A stretch of DNA of 8,233 nt from Gammaproteobacteria bacterium (GCA_013153955.1 JAADDM010000179.1:1-8233), one strand, 5' to 3'. Positions 1 to 6,772 are shown, numbered from the stretch's first letter. Notes: generated from the sequence alone by a model not told the origin. Made by a program: numbers and translations.

Positions 1-97
1 CTCGCGTACGCGTAATTTCATAATCCTCTAGCATGAGCAGCATAGAGATGGCAAAGACTTCATCGGCGTGAAAGCGACCTGAGTGGGTAACAAGCAT
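1..97 (-). CDS. MYG1-family metal-dependent hydrolase, N-terminal fragment (cut by window edge)
   Basis: The complement of this stretch reads as an open frame from an ATG at 97 to the window edge (32 whole codons). It begins MLVTHSGRFHADEVFAISML. The pattern H-S-G-x-F-H-A-D-E is the N-terminal metal-binding signature of the MYG1/UPF0160 family (PF03690), distantly related to DHH phosphoesterases. The eukaryotic member is a 3'-5' RNA exonuclease; the bacterial role is not established. A Shine-Dalgarno-like AAGGA lies about 8 bases upstream of the ATG on the complementary strand, which supports this start. Only about a tenth of a typical family member is visible, so the C-terminal part cannot be judged. 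The gene is divergent from the methyltransferase gene starting at 346. Family assignment rests on one short but distinctive motif. Confidence 0.8.
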   Translation of the reverse strand, partial: MLVTHSGRFHADEVFAISMLLMLEDYEITRTR

Positions 98-189
98 GTT
101 GTATCCTTTTAATGCGCATGTAAAGAAGCTTTCGTACGCAAAATTAAGTGAATTTAGTTTGAATGATATGCGCCATATAATAGCGTAAT

Positions 190-223
190 TTATTCATAAT
201 CGTCGGTTTATAGTCATGAATAA
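190..223. repeat. Perfect 8-bp inverted repeat in divergent spacer
   Basis: TTATTCAT at 190-197 is the exact reverse complement of ATGAATAA at 216-223, separated by 18 bases. It lies between the divergent MYG1-family and methyltransferase genes. The arms are AT-rich and no T-run follows, so it is not an intrinsic terminator. It could be a pair of half-sites for a dimeric regulator or chance in AT-rich DNA. The rest of the 98-345 spacer holds a TATAAT at 176-181 with a poor -35, and no ORF or RNA gene that I can support. Confidence 0.35.
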
Positions 224-334
224 TGGCTTTTAAAGGGACTTTAGACGGACTTAGTTGAGCGGATGTTTTTTTGAGGGGTTTTTACTCTATCGTGTGCTTA
301 GTGGGTAAAATAGTTATTTTTTGATGCGCTACAA

Positions 335-340
335 AAGAGA
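335..340 (+). promoter_or_regulatory. Ribosome-binding site of the methyltransferase gene
   Basis: AAGAGA ends 5 bases before the ATG at 346. It is the only purine-rich stretch at suitable distance and supports this start codon over downstream in-frame alternatives. Confidence 0.55.
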
Positions 341-345
341 TTTTT

Positions 346-1269
346 ATGCTTGAGCTTATTCCATTTTCAGCCCCCACTTCAAATGATGCCCAAAGAGTGT
401 TTCATGGCAGAGGGCATGCCTTTCCTGGCTATGAACATGTTTCGATTGATTGGCTCTCTCCGGTGATGCTGATAACACTTTATAAAGCGGTTGATGAGCA
501 AGCATTAAAAAAGTTGGCTGAAAAGTTAAAACAGTCTGTTACGGATTGCCTGTCTGTTCAAGCACAGTACCGTTATTTAAATAGAGCACCTTTTGAGGTG
601 GTACTCGGTGAACCGATAGCGAACTTAATTGCGACAGAAAATGGGCTTAAATATCATATTAGCCTAGGTAAAGCTCAGAATACAGGGCTGTTTCTAGATA
701 TGTCCAATGGACGAGAGTGGGTACAACAGCAAGCAAAAGGGGCGAATGTATTGAATCTATTTGCCTATACGTGTGGTTTTTCAGTTGCCGCATTAGCAGG
801 GGGGGCGGAGCAAGTTGTTAATGTTGATATGAGTCGTCGATCGTTGACGGTTGGCAGAGAGAATCATCGACTCAACCAGCAAGTATTGAGTAAAGTAACT
901 TTTGAAGGAGTGGATATTTTTAAGTCCTTTGGGCGGTTAAAAAAGCATGGCCTCTATCAGCTTCTTGTTTGTGACCCCCCTTCTTTTCAGAAGGGAAGTG
1001 TCGACATTAAACGTGACTACAAAAAAATTATACGACGTATACCTGAGTTTATGGCGCCCGATAGTCTATTGATGCTCTGTTTGAATTCGCCTGATTTAGA
1101 TGAAGACTTTTTACTCGAAACAGTTAAATCAGAGTGCAAAGACTGTGTCTTTCAACGGGTGATTGCTTCTCCTGAGGTATTTGTTGAGGCGGTGGAAGGC
1201 AAGGGCTTAAAGGTACTTATCTTTAAATACCTACCCGAGCCGTCTCTTGTTTATTCAAACCCCGTATAG
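346..1269 (+). CDS. Class I SAM-dependent methyltransferase, RlmI/RlmK-like (COG1092 type)
   Basis: A 307-residue cytoplasmic protein with the Rossmann-type SAM-binding core of the PF10672/COG1092 group, which includes the 23S rRNA methyltransferases RlmI (m5C1962) and RlmK (m7G2069). Visible landmarks are NTGLFLDM at 112-119, SAM motif I NLFAYTCGF at 137-145, acidic D161 after the second strand (NVDMS), and motif IV CDPPSF at 209-214 followed by a KRDYKKIIRR helix. It is about 90 residues shorter than RlmI and I see no N-terminal PUA-like RNA-binding domain. The first 60 residues instead carry FHGRGHAFPGYE and a strand-rich segment, a pattern I recall from uncharacterised gammaproteobacterial homologues. 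The residues after the sixth strand read CLNSP, unlike the SCS of RlmI. An RNA substrate is likely from the family but the modified base is unknown, so no gene symbol is given. It is followed 62 bp later by the c-di-GMP gene in the same direction. Confidence 0.85.
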   Translation: MLELIPFSAPTSNDAQRVFHGRGHAFPGYEHVSIDWLSPVMLITLYKAVDEQALKKLAEKLKQSVTDCLSVQAQYRYLNRAPFEVVLGEPIANLIATENGLKYHISLGKAQNTGLFLDMSNGREWVQQQAKGANVLNLFAYTCGFSVAALAGGAEQVVNVDMSRRSLTVGRENHRLNQQVLSKVTFEGVDIFKSFGRLKKHGLYQLLVCDPPSFQKGSVDIKRDYKKIIRRIPEFMAPDSLLMLCLNSPDLDEDFLLETVKSECKDCVFQRVIASPEVFVEAVEGKGLKVLIFKYLPEPSLVYSNPV

Positions 1270-1288
1270 TATCTTGGTTAAGACGTTT

Positions 1289-1317
1289 TAGACATTTTTC
1301 CTGTTTTTTTTTATAAT
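1289..1317 (+). promoter_or_regulatory. Near-consensus sigma70 promoter of the GGDEF-EAL gene
   Basis: TAGACA (1289-1294, five of six matches to TTGACA) is followed by a 17-base spacer and a perfect TATAAT (1312-1317). This is the best promoter match in the window. Its predicted start site, near 1324, lies only about 8 bases before the ATG at 1332. It therefore falls inside the Shine-Dalgarno sequence AAGAG (1321-1325). Either the transcript is almost leaderless, or the gene is also translated from read-through transcripts of the methyltransferase gene. The surrounding sequence is T-rich, so chance similarity is possible. Confidence 0.5.
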
Positions 1318-1331
1318 TTAAAGAGCTTTAT

Positions 1332-3920
1332 ATGTCCTCTCTTTCGACCTCTTTTGATCTTTCTATGTGGCAAACCGTACTGAATGCCTTGCCGCATCCG
1401 GTTTCATTAAATAGGCGAAAAGAGTTGTCTGGTGGGGCTGTTTACGGCGAAATCGTTCTGGTCAATACCGCTTTTGAAGCGCGTCTGGGTTACAGAAAAG
1501 AGGATATTAAAAATAGTGAGGTGTGGCTAAGTAAAGCCTATCCCAATCAGGACTATCAAACTTTTATCAGCCAGACATGGTCAGAAGCGCTTTTAAATGC
1601 CAAAAGAAATGGCACGAATGTTTTAGGATTGGCCTCTAGGATTCGCTGTCAAAATGGGCTTGATAAGTGGTTTCAGGTGACTTGTCATATCGATTATCCT
1701 ATTTACGACCTTTATGACATTGTCGCTTTTGTTGAAATTGAAGCGCCAGAAGAGGCTATTTTAAAGCTGCAGGCCACGGCTGAAGCACTGATTAAAAATC
1801 ATAATGCACTGTTGATCAAAGAGCGCCAGTTAAATGAGACGCAAGAGATTGCCCAAATAGGCAGCTGGGATTTAGACTTAAACACTCAAACGATTAACTG
1901 GTCAAATGAGATGTACCGTATTTTTGCGGAAAATCCTAGTGAACACGAGCCCACCCTTGATAAGTTTTTTCAGCGTCTTACCTCGGATGATGAGCGAGCG
2001 AAAACACAGATTGCGATTGATAAAGCATTAATGACGGGCTTAAAGCAACATGTGATTGTGCATGCCATGCGAGGGGATGGACGACAAGTTTTCTTAGAAG
2101 TGTTTGGTCAAGCCCTCTTTGACAGGGAAGGTAAGCCGACTAATATGGTCGGTTCAATTAGAGATGTGACGGAGTCGTTTGCCTCTCAGGCAAGGTTAAC
2201 TGAGCAGAATCAGCTGCTTCAAAGTATTATTGATTCAGTGCCAGCTCGGGTGTATTGGGTCGATGGAAAGGGGGTGTATCAAGGGGCAAATGATCTGTTT
2301 TTAAAGGATGCAGAGCTCGAGGATCAAGCGGCTTTAATCGGTAAAAAAGATCAAGATTTAATTTGGTCCGCCACGTATGGAGAGGACTATCGAAAGGATG
2401 ATCTTGAAGTACTTACTTCAGGCTTATCAAAACTGTTTGTAGAATATGATGAAGTCGATAGGCAAGGAAACCGAGTTGTTTGGCGATCCTCGCGAGTAGT
2501 GATGCGCGATGAGGCCGATCAAATAACGGGATTGCTTTGCATGTATGAAGACGTGACAGAGCGTCGGCAAAATGAGGAAACGCTACAAGAGCAAAAAAAT
2601 AGACTCTATTATCAAGCAAATCACGATACGCTGACCCACTTGCCTAACCGCTGTTTGTTTCAGTTTCGCTTAAATGAGGCCATTTTAGAGGGCCATAAAA
2701 AGGGGCTTAAATTTTCCCTTCTTTTTATTGATTTAGATCAGTTTAAAAAGATCAATGACTCTTGGGGGCATCATGTTGGTGATCGAGTACTACAGGAAAT
2801 TGCACGTCGGTTAAAAGGGCATATTCGACCGTTGGATACGCTGGCAAGATTAGGCGGCGATGAGTTTACTATCTTACTTAGATCCATTACGAGCAGTGCT
2901 GCGCTCTCAGAGTTCGTACAGAATATTTTGACGGATATCAAACGCGTGATTGTCGTGGAGGGAGAGTCATTCTATCTCTCGTGCAGCATTGGAATGAGCC
3001 GGTATCCTAATGATTCTCTGGTTGCAGAGGAGCTGTTAAAATTTGCTGATACGGCCATGTACCGAGCGAAAGATCAGGGCCGTAATAATGCTCAATTTTA
3101 CACCGAAGAGATGACCCATGCGGCATTTGAGCACGTGTTAATGCAGTCTAGTCTGAACCAAGCATTGGCAAATAAAGAGTTTATTGTCTATTATCAACCC
3201 AAGGTGAATGCTCGCACAAATGAGGTCATTGGCATGGAAGCTTTGGTGCGTTGGCAACATCCTCGGTTAGGATTGGTTCCACCTAATCAATTCATTCCGC
3301 TTGCAGAAGAGATTGGTCTAATCGTTGAACTTGATCGCATGGTGATGACTGAGGCTATGCATCAAGTTTCACAATGGTATAAAGCAGGGCTATCACCGGG
3401 TGTTTTATCTTTAAACCTCTCTCCTAAGCAGTTGAAACAACCTGATTTTTTAGACTTTATTGTTAGTTCATTAGAGGAATCTGATGCGTTAGCAGAGTGG
3501 TTCGAATTAGAAATTACTGAAAATGAACTGATGAAAAATCTAAAAGAGATGCAGTTTAAATTAGAAAAAATTCAGGCGCTAGGCATTCAAATCAGCATTG
3601 ATGATTTTGGGACGGGCTACTCCTCTTTGGCTTATTTAAAACGTTTACCGATTAAAAAGTTAAAAATAGACCGAGCCTTTATTAAAGACCTGCCCGAGGA
3701 TGATGATGATTGCGTCATTACCAGTACCATTATTTTAATGGCACATAACTTAGGGCTTGAGGTGATTGCCGAAGGGGTGGAAACGCTCGAACAAAAAGCA
3801 TTTTTGCTCGCTCATAATTGTGAATGTATACAGGGATGGCTTTATAGCCGTCCAGTACCTGCGATTGAGATGGAGGCGTATCTTATGCAAGCCCACTTAG
3901 CAGGGGCTCGTACTCTTTAG
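1332..3920 (+). CDS. PAS-PAS-PAS-GGDEF-EAL protein: c-di-GMP synthase/phosphodiesterase
   Basis: An 862-residue signalling enzyme that makes and/or degrades cyclic di-GMP. Three PAS-like sensor domains lie at about 15-138, 170-283 and 293-412, the last two ending in the usual DVTE hinge. A helical, probably coiled-coil linker spans about 138-170. The GGDEF domain (about 425-590) has HDTLTHLPNR, FIDLD with metal ligand D467, and the active site RLGGDEF (GGDEF 508-512). An inhibitory RxxD site, R499-P-L-D502, sits at the standard distance before it. The EAL domain (about 605-855) keeps EAL at 636-638, N695, E727, D757-D758 in DDFGTGYSS, K778, E814 and Q834, so both activities look possible. No signal peptide or membrane helix is visible, so it is predicted cytoplasmic; what the PAS domains bind cannot be read from sequence. 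AAGAG six bases upstream supports the ATG at 1332. Whether synthesis or hydrolysis dominates is unknown. Confidence 0.95.
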   Translation: MSSLSTSFDLSMWQTVLNALPHPVSLNRRKELSGGAVYGEIVLVNTAFEARLGYRKEDIKNSEVWLSKAYPNQDYQTFISQTWSEALLNAKRNGTNVLGLASRIRCQNGLDKWFQVTCHIDYPIYDLYDIVAFVEIEAPEEAILKLQATAEALIKNHNALLIKERQLNETQEIAQIGSWDLDLNTQTINWSNEMYRIFAENPSEHEPTLDKFFQRLTSDDERAKTQIAIDKALMTGLKQHVIVHAMRGDGRQVFLEVFGQALFDREGKPTNMVGSIRDVTESFASQARLTEQNQLLQSIIDSVPARVYWVDGKGVYQGANDLFLKDAELEDQAALIGKKDQDLIWSATYGEDYRKDDLEVLTSGLSKLFVEYDEVDRQGNRVVWRSSRVVMRDEADQITGLLCMYEDVTERRQNEETLQEQKNRLYYQANHDTLTHLPNRCLFQFRLNEAILEGHKKGLKFSLLFIDLDQFKKINDSWGHHVGDRVLQEIARRLKGHIRPLDTLARLGGDEFTILLRSITSSAALSEFVQNILTDIKRVIVVEGESFYLSCSIGMSRYPNDSLVAEELLKFADTAMYRAKDQGRNNAQFYTEEMTHAAFEHVLMQSSLNQALANKEFIVYYQPKVNARTNEVIGMEALVRWQHPRLGLVPPNQFIPLAEEIGLIVELDRMVMTEAMHQVSQWYKAGLSPGVLSLNLSPKQLKQPDFLDFIVSSLEESDALAEWFELEITENELMKNLKEMQFKLEKIQALGIQISIDDFGTGYSSLAYLKRLPIKKLKIDRAFIKDLPEDDDDCVITSTIILMAHNLGLEVIAEGVETLEQKAFLLAHNCECIQGWLYSRPVPAIEMEAYLMQAHLAGARTL

Positions 3921-3951
3921 AGGCTGGCATGGGCGTGTTTAGAAGTGATGC

Positions 3952-3965
3952 CCGTTACTTAACGG
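3952..3965. repeat. Short palindrome at the convergent gene ends
   Basis: CCGTTA-CT-TAACGG is a perfect 6-bp inverted repeat with a 2-base centre. It overlaps the stop codon (3955-3957) of the leftward phosphofructokinase gene, 31 bases past the stop of the rightward c-di-GMP gene. It might help end transcription at this 34-bp convergent junction, but no T-tract adjoins it on either strand. A second weak stem (GGCAT 3926-3930 with ATGCC 3948-3952) would compete with it. I do not call it an intrinsic terminator. Confidence 0.25.
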
Positions 3966-5271
3966 CTCGAAAGGGGGTGAGTTTTTTCTGAACTTGCACA
4001 AAGGACATGATGGCAATATCTGGCAGGCCATTTTTAAAGTGCACAGGGCGTTCGCCTTGAATAAGGGGACGTAGATAATCTAAGGCCGCAGGGGTAATAT
4101 CCATCCCATCTTCAGTTAAAAAGTTGTCAGGTACCGTCTTCTCAAGGTTTGCAACGGCCTCTAATTCAACCGTTTTAAAGCACCAAGTTAAAGGGTTTTC
4201 ACCCGTAACTTCAATAATTGGCAGTACGCCATGCGCTCCACGCAGTGCCGCCTCCACCGAGGCTTTACCCGCATCATAAGCCATCTGCCAGTCTGTTTGA
4301 GAGACAATATGGCTCGCTGAACGCTGTAAGTAATCTGGTACTGCACAATGTGTTTTACTCTGAATGTGCTGGCTGACCATGTGAGATAGATAGCTACCGA
4401 CCCCGCCTAGCTGGGTGTAGTCTCGTTCAAGCGTGTGCTCAATGCCTGCAATCGCAAGGTATTCACCTTGTTCATCCTGTAAGCCTTCGGACACCGCGCA
4501 GACACAGTAGCCTTTTTCAGAAATGAGTTGCTCAACTTTCTGAATAAATAGCGTTTTATTAAAAGCACGTTCTGCCGGCAGTAGAATCAGTGGCAGGTCT
4601 GGAATAACCTCTTTTGCAAGGCCTGCAGCCAGCGTTAGCCAGCCTGTATTTCTGCCCATACACTCCATTACAAAAAACTTAGAAGAGGTCTCATGCATGG
4701 AGATAATATCCAGGCTGGCTTCTAAAAAGCTGGTAGCGATGTATTTTGCAGCACTGCCAAATCCAGGGCTACAGTGTGAGAGGTCTAAATCATTATCAAT
4801 GGTTTTTGCGACGCCCACACAGATAACTGGGTGGCCATGTTCCCCACAGTAGTCCGCTACTTTTTGTGCCGTCACCATTGAACCATTACCGCCGTTATAG
4901 AAGAAATAGCCAATCTCATAGGTTTTAAACACTTCCAGAACGCGTTCATACTGCGCCGTATTGTGTTCAAGCGGGTCTAGGTCAAATCGACACGCCTTAA
5001 AAGCAGCACCTGGTTGATGCTTTAATCTCTCTAAGGTCTCAGAAGACATATTAGATACGTCAATTAATGCCTCTTCTAGTACGCCCTTAATACCATTTAA
5101 AGCCGTGTATATTTTGCCAAATTGGTCTGGGTGTTTCTGTACCTTCTCGATGACGGCCGCGGCACTGGCATTAATGACCGCCGAGACGCCGCCAGCCTGT
5201 GCATAAAGCACATTATTAGCAGAGGGTAGGGCAGAAGAAGAACAGTATGTATCGGTCGTAGAAGAGTTCAA
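3955..5271 (-). CDS. 6-phosphofructokinase of the PPi-dependent lineage, phosphoryl donor uncertain
   Basis: A 438-residue cytoplasmic enzyme interconverting fructose 6-phosphate and fructose 1,6-bisphosphate. The phosphofructokinase fold shows as AQAGGVSAVINAS (25-36), YNGGNGS (125-131), KTIDND (156-161), PGFGSAAKYIATS (169-181), the sugar-phosphate motif MGRNTGW (205-211), SEG (261-263) and YLQRSASH (314-321). KTIDND, the length and overall style point to the PPi-dependent group. However, the donor loop is GGNGS where, as I recall, PPi enzymes of this type have GGNDS: G130 replaces the Asp that disfavours ATP, while K156 is kept. Donor use is thus open. The start is TTG at 5271 with no good Shine-Dalgarno; no ATG lies upstream in frame, and the next in-frame candidate, GTG at codon 21, is no better and would leave almost nothing before the first strand. 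The first 20 residues are Ser/Thr-rich. It lies 34 bp behind rnd on the same strand, so co-transcription and translational coupling are likely. Confidence 0.9.
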   Translation of the reverse strand: MNSSTTDTYCSSSALPSANNVLYAQAGGVSAVINASAAAVIEKVQKHPDQFGKIYTALNGIKGVLEEALIDVSNMSSETLERLKHQPGAAFKACRFDLDPLEHNTAQYERVLEVFKTYEIGYFFYNGGNGSMVTAQKVADYCGEHGHPVICVGVAKTIDNDLDLSHCSPGFGSAAKYIATSFLEASLDIISMHETSSKFFVMECMGRNTGWLTLAAGLAKEVIPDLPLILLPAERAFNKTLFIQKVEQLISEKGYCVCAVSEGLQDEQGEYLAIAGIEHTLERDYTQLGGVGSYLSHMVSQHIQSKTHCAVPDYLQRSASHIVSQTDWQMAYDAGKASVEAALRGAHGVLPIIEVTGENPLTWCFKTVELEAVANLEKTVPDNFLTEDGMDITPAALDYLRPLIQGERPVHFKNGLPDIAIMSFVQVQKKLTPFRAVK

Positions 5272-5305
5272 AAGCGGATGTCCGAATAGAGTAATGAGGA
5301 GAGTG

Positions 5306-6532
5306 TTATACGGTTTGTGGACGCATAACTAAAGCGGGTGGGTAACAGTCTGTTTCAAGACGCTTCTGGCCCGATAAAAACTGCTGTACGGGTTGTCCGA
5401 CTAATTGATAACGCCAACCGCGCAGTAGCGGTTTAAGTGTCGCCTGCTCGCGAATAAGACAGAGCATATCGTGTCTGCTCGTAATTGAAGGCAAGTTCAA
5501 GTGGTAGTCAATGGAAACCTGTAAGGCAAAAGCCAAGCCTAATTGAACAAAGACCTCCTCTTGAGGAGTGGGTTTAAGGGGCTTGTCTGCCGGTTTAGGC
5601 CACTGTTTAGGGGTCATTGCAAAGACGGTATCAATACAGTCAATCCAAGCTTCGCCATGGGCCTTAATCGAGGAGGACTTAATATGGGGCACTTTATAGA
5701 GTGCCTGAACGGTTTCAGGCGGGCGCTTTGCCATCTGTACAATTACTTCATCATCCATGACCCATTTCTTGGGTTTATTCTCTGTGATGGCATGAGACTC
5801 TCGCCAGCTGGCAAGTTGATTCACGATGGCAAGCTGTTTAGGTTTTAGGGCTTTAATGCCTTTCACTTTTTCGCCAGCCATTTCAGGGGCTGGGGTGTAT
5901 AAGCTAGAATCAAGTAGGCTTAGACAGTCTTCAGAGACAGCATTTAACTCCGCCTCGGTCAACTGCTGTAAACAGGTTAAATAGAGCGGAGCAAGGTAGC
6001 GAACATCATCCAATGCATACTCTATTTGGGCTTCAGTAAGTGGACGGTGATGCCAGTTAGTACGTGTTTGGCTTTTTTCGATGGTTACGCCGAGCTCGGC
6101 TTTGACCACACGGGCAAACCCTGCCATCTCTCCGTGTTTTAAAAAGAGGGCAGCCAGTTGTGTATCAAAGATGGAGACAGGCATTTGGTGGTCAAGCTGA
6201 TACAATACTTCAATGTCTTGGCGGGCAGAGTGAAAGACCTTTAGCGTCTCTTTGTCGGTTAGCAGGTCAATCAGAGCCGCCAAGGGGTGTGCACTTCTGG
6301 GCGTGTCATTTTCAGCGAATACTGAATCCGAAATTAACAGAGGGTCAATGAGTGCGGTTTGTCCCAAACAGTCCTGAATTTGAACTAAACTAAGTTCAGA
6401 GAAAAAGGTGTCTACCCGCACAAATTCTGTGTCAATCGCAATCCAAGTAATGTCAGGGTTCTGGCGGATGCCTTGGCAGTATGAGATTAGGTCAGCTTCG
6501 GTTTCTACCGATAAATAGTCTTGTTTTTTCAT
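5306..6532 (-). CDS. rnd: Ribonuclease D
   Basis: A 408-residue DEDD-type 3'-5' exoribonuclease that trims 3' ends of tRNA precursors and other stable RNAs in the cytoplasm. Exo I is AIDTEFVR (D34 and E36). Exo II is FHSARQDIEVL (D106). Exo III is YALDDVRYL, with Y172 and D176 giving the DEDDy type. An HRDC RNA-binding domain follows at about 228-305 (KPKQLAIVNQLASWRE through the VPHIKSSSIKAHGE turn). A further helical segment, about 325-395, resembles the second HRDC-like domain of Escherichia coli RNase D. It is slightly longer than the 375-residue E. coli enzyme, and all four metal-binding acids are present. The ATG at 6532 is the natural start, giving MKKQDYLSVETEADL, but its Shine-Dalgarno is poor. 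The phosphofructokinase gene follows 34 bp after the stop; mpl is divergent. Confidence 0.95.
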   Translation of the reverse strand: MKKQDYLSVETEADLISYCQGIRQNPDITWIAIDTEFVRVDTFFSELSLVQIQDCLGQTALIDPLLISDSVFAENDTPRSAHPLAALIDLLTDKETLKVFHSARQDIEVLYQLDHQMPVSIFDTQLAALFLKHGEMAGFARVVKAELGVTIEKSQTRTNWHHRPLTEAQIEYALDDVRYLAPLYLTCLQQLTEAELNAVSEDCLSLLDSSLYTPAPEMAGEKVKGIKALKPKQLAIVNQLASWRESHAITENKPKKWVMDDEVIVQMAKRPPETVQALYKVPHIKSSSIKAHGEAWIDCIDTVFAMTPKQWPKPADKPLKPTPQEEVFVQLGLAFALQVSIDYHLNLPSITSRHDMLCLIREQATLKPLLRGWRYQLVGQPVQQFLSGQKRLETDCYPPALVMRPQTV

Positions 6533-6580
6533 AGCGTGAATTTTAACCGAATTCGAGTAGAAGCGTTGTGCTGAAACACT

Positions 6581-6596
6581 TTTTATCGTGATAAAA
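6581..6596. promoter_or_regulatory. 16-bp palindrome, candidate operator upstream of rnd
   Basis: TTTTATC-GT-GATAAAA is a perfect 7-bp inverted repeat with a 2-base centre. It lies 48 bp upstream of the rnd ATG (leftward) and about 186 bp upstream of mpl. No T-run adjoins it in the correct place for a terminator, and the symmetry and length fit a site for a dimeric repressor or activator. A second imperfect palindrome, TGCGCTATAGAGCA (6600-6613, six of seven pairs), is centred 18 bp away. I cannot name a cognate regulator. Confidence 0.45.
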
Positions 6597-6699
6597 TCAT
6601 GCGCTATAGAGCACCTTGAGTCGCGTATTCATTTGGTTTGTTACTCAGCATGGGATGATTGAAAAGAGCTGCCCCGTTGGGTTGGATTAATATTGCTAC

Positions 6700-6728
6700 T
6701 TAACGAATGGCTAAACAATGGTTAAAAG
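6700..6728 (+). promoter_or_regulatory. Weak sigma70-like promoter candidate for mpl
   Basis: TTAACG (6700-6705) and TAAAAG (6723-6728) are 17 bases apart, each matching consensus at four of six positions. It would start transcription near 6735, about 48 bases before mpl. It is the best match found in the 6533-6782 spacer on this strand but weak. I found no convincing promoter for rnd on the other strand. Confidence 0.25.
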
Positions 6729-6772
6729 CAGAAGACATATCGTTTCATTTTATTTTACATTACGACAGGTAA
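6707..6772 (+). other. Possible 21-codon leader ORF upstream of mpl
   Basis: An ATG at 6707 opens a 21-residue frame (starting MAKQWLKAEDISFHF) that stops at TAA 6770-6772. The stop shares bases with the mpl Shine-Dalgarno AAGGA (6771-6775). No clear Shine-Dalgarno precedes the ATG. It has no run of one amino acid typical of attenuation peptides. Such a frame can arise by chance in a spacer this size; only the placement of its stop makes it notable. If the weak promoter at 6700-6728 is the real one, the start codon would not be on the transcript. Confidence 0.2.

Noticed and set aside
112..181. Repeated ATGCGC words and the TATAAT at 176-181 as a promoter/operator
   Set aside because: ATGCGC occurs at roughly chance frequency over the window, and the best -35 at 17 bp from TATAAT matches only three of six positions.
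1270..1331. Possible intrinsic terminator after the methyltransferase gene, suggested by the T-runs at 1294-1312
   Set aside because: The only stem nearby is TCTT-GGTT-AAGA, four AT-rich pairs and not adjacent to the T-run; too weak to stop transcription.
2413..2619. 68-codon leftward open frame inside the c-di-GMP gene
   Set aside because: Antisense to the third PAS domain and its linker, with no supporting start signal.
3921..3965. Bidirectional terminator between the convergent genes
   Set aside because: Short competing stems of 5-6 bp exist but none has a following T-tract on either strand, so only the palindrome is reported.
5543..5848. 101-codon rightward open frame
   Set aside because: It lies entirely antisense inside rnd, whose HRDC-region protein is clearly real; the frame has no recognisable motif or ribosome-binding site.
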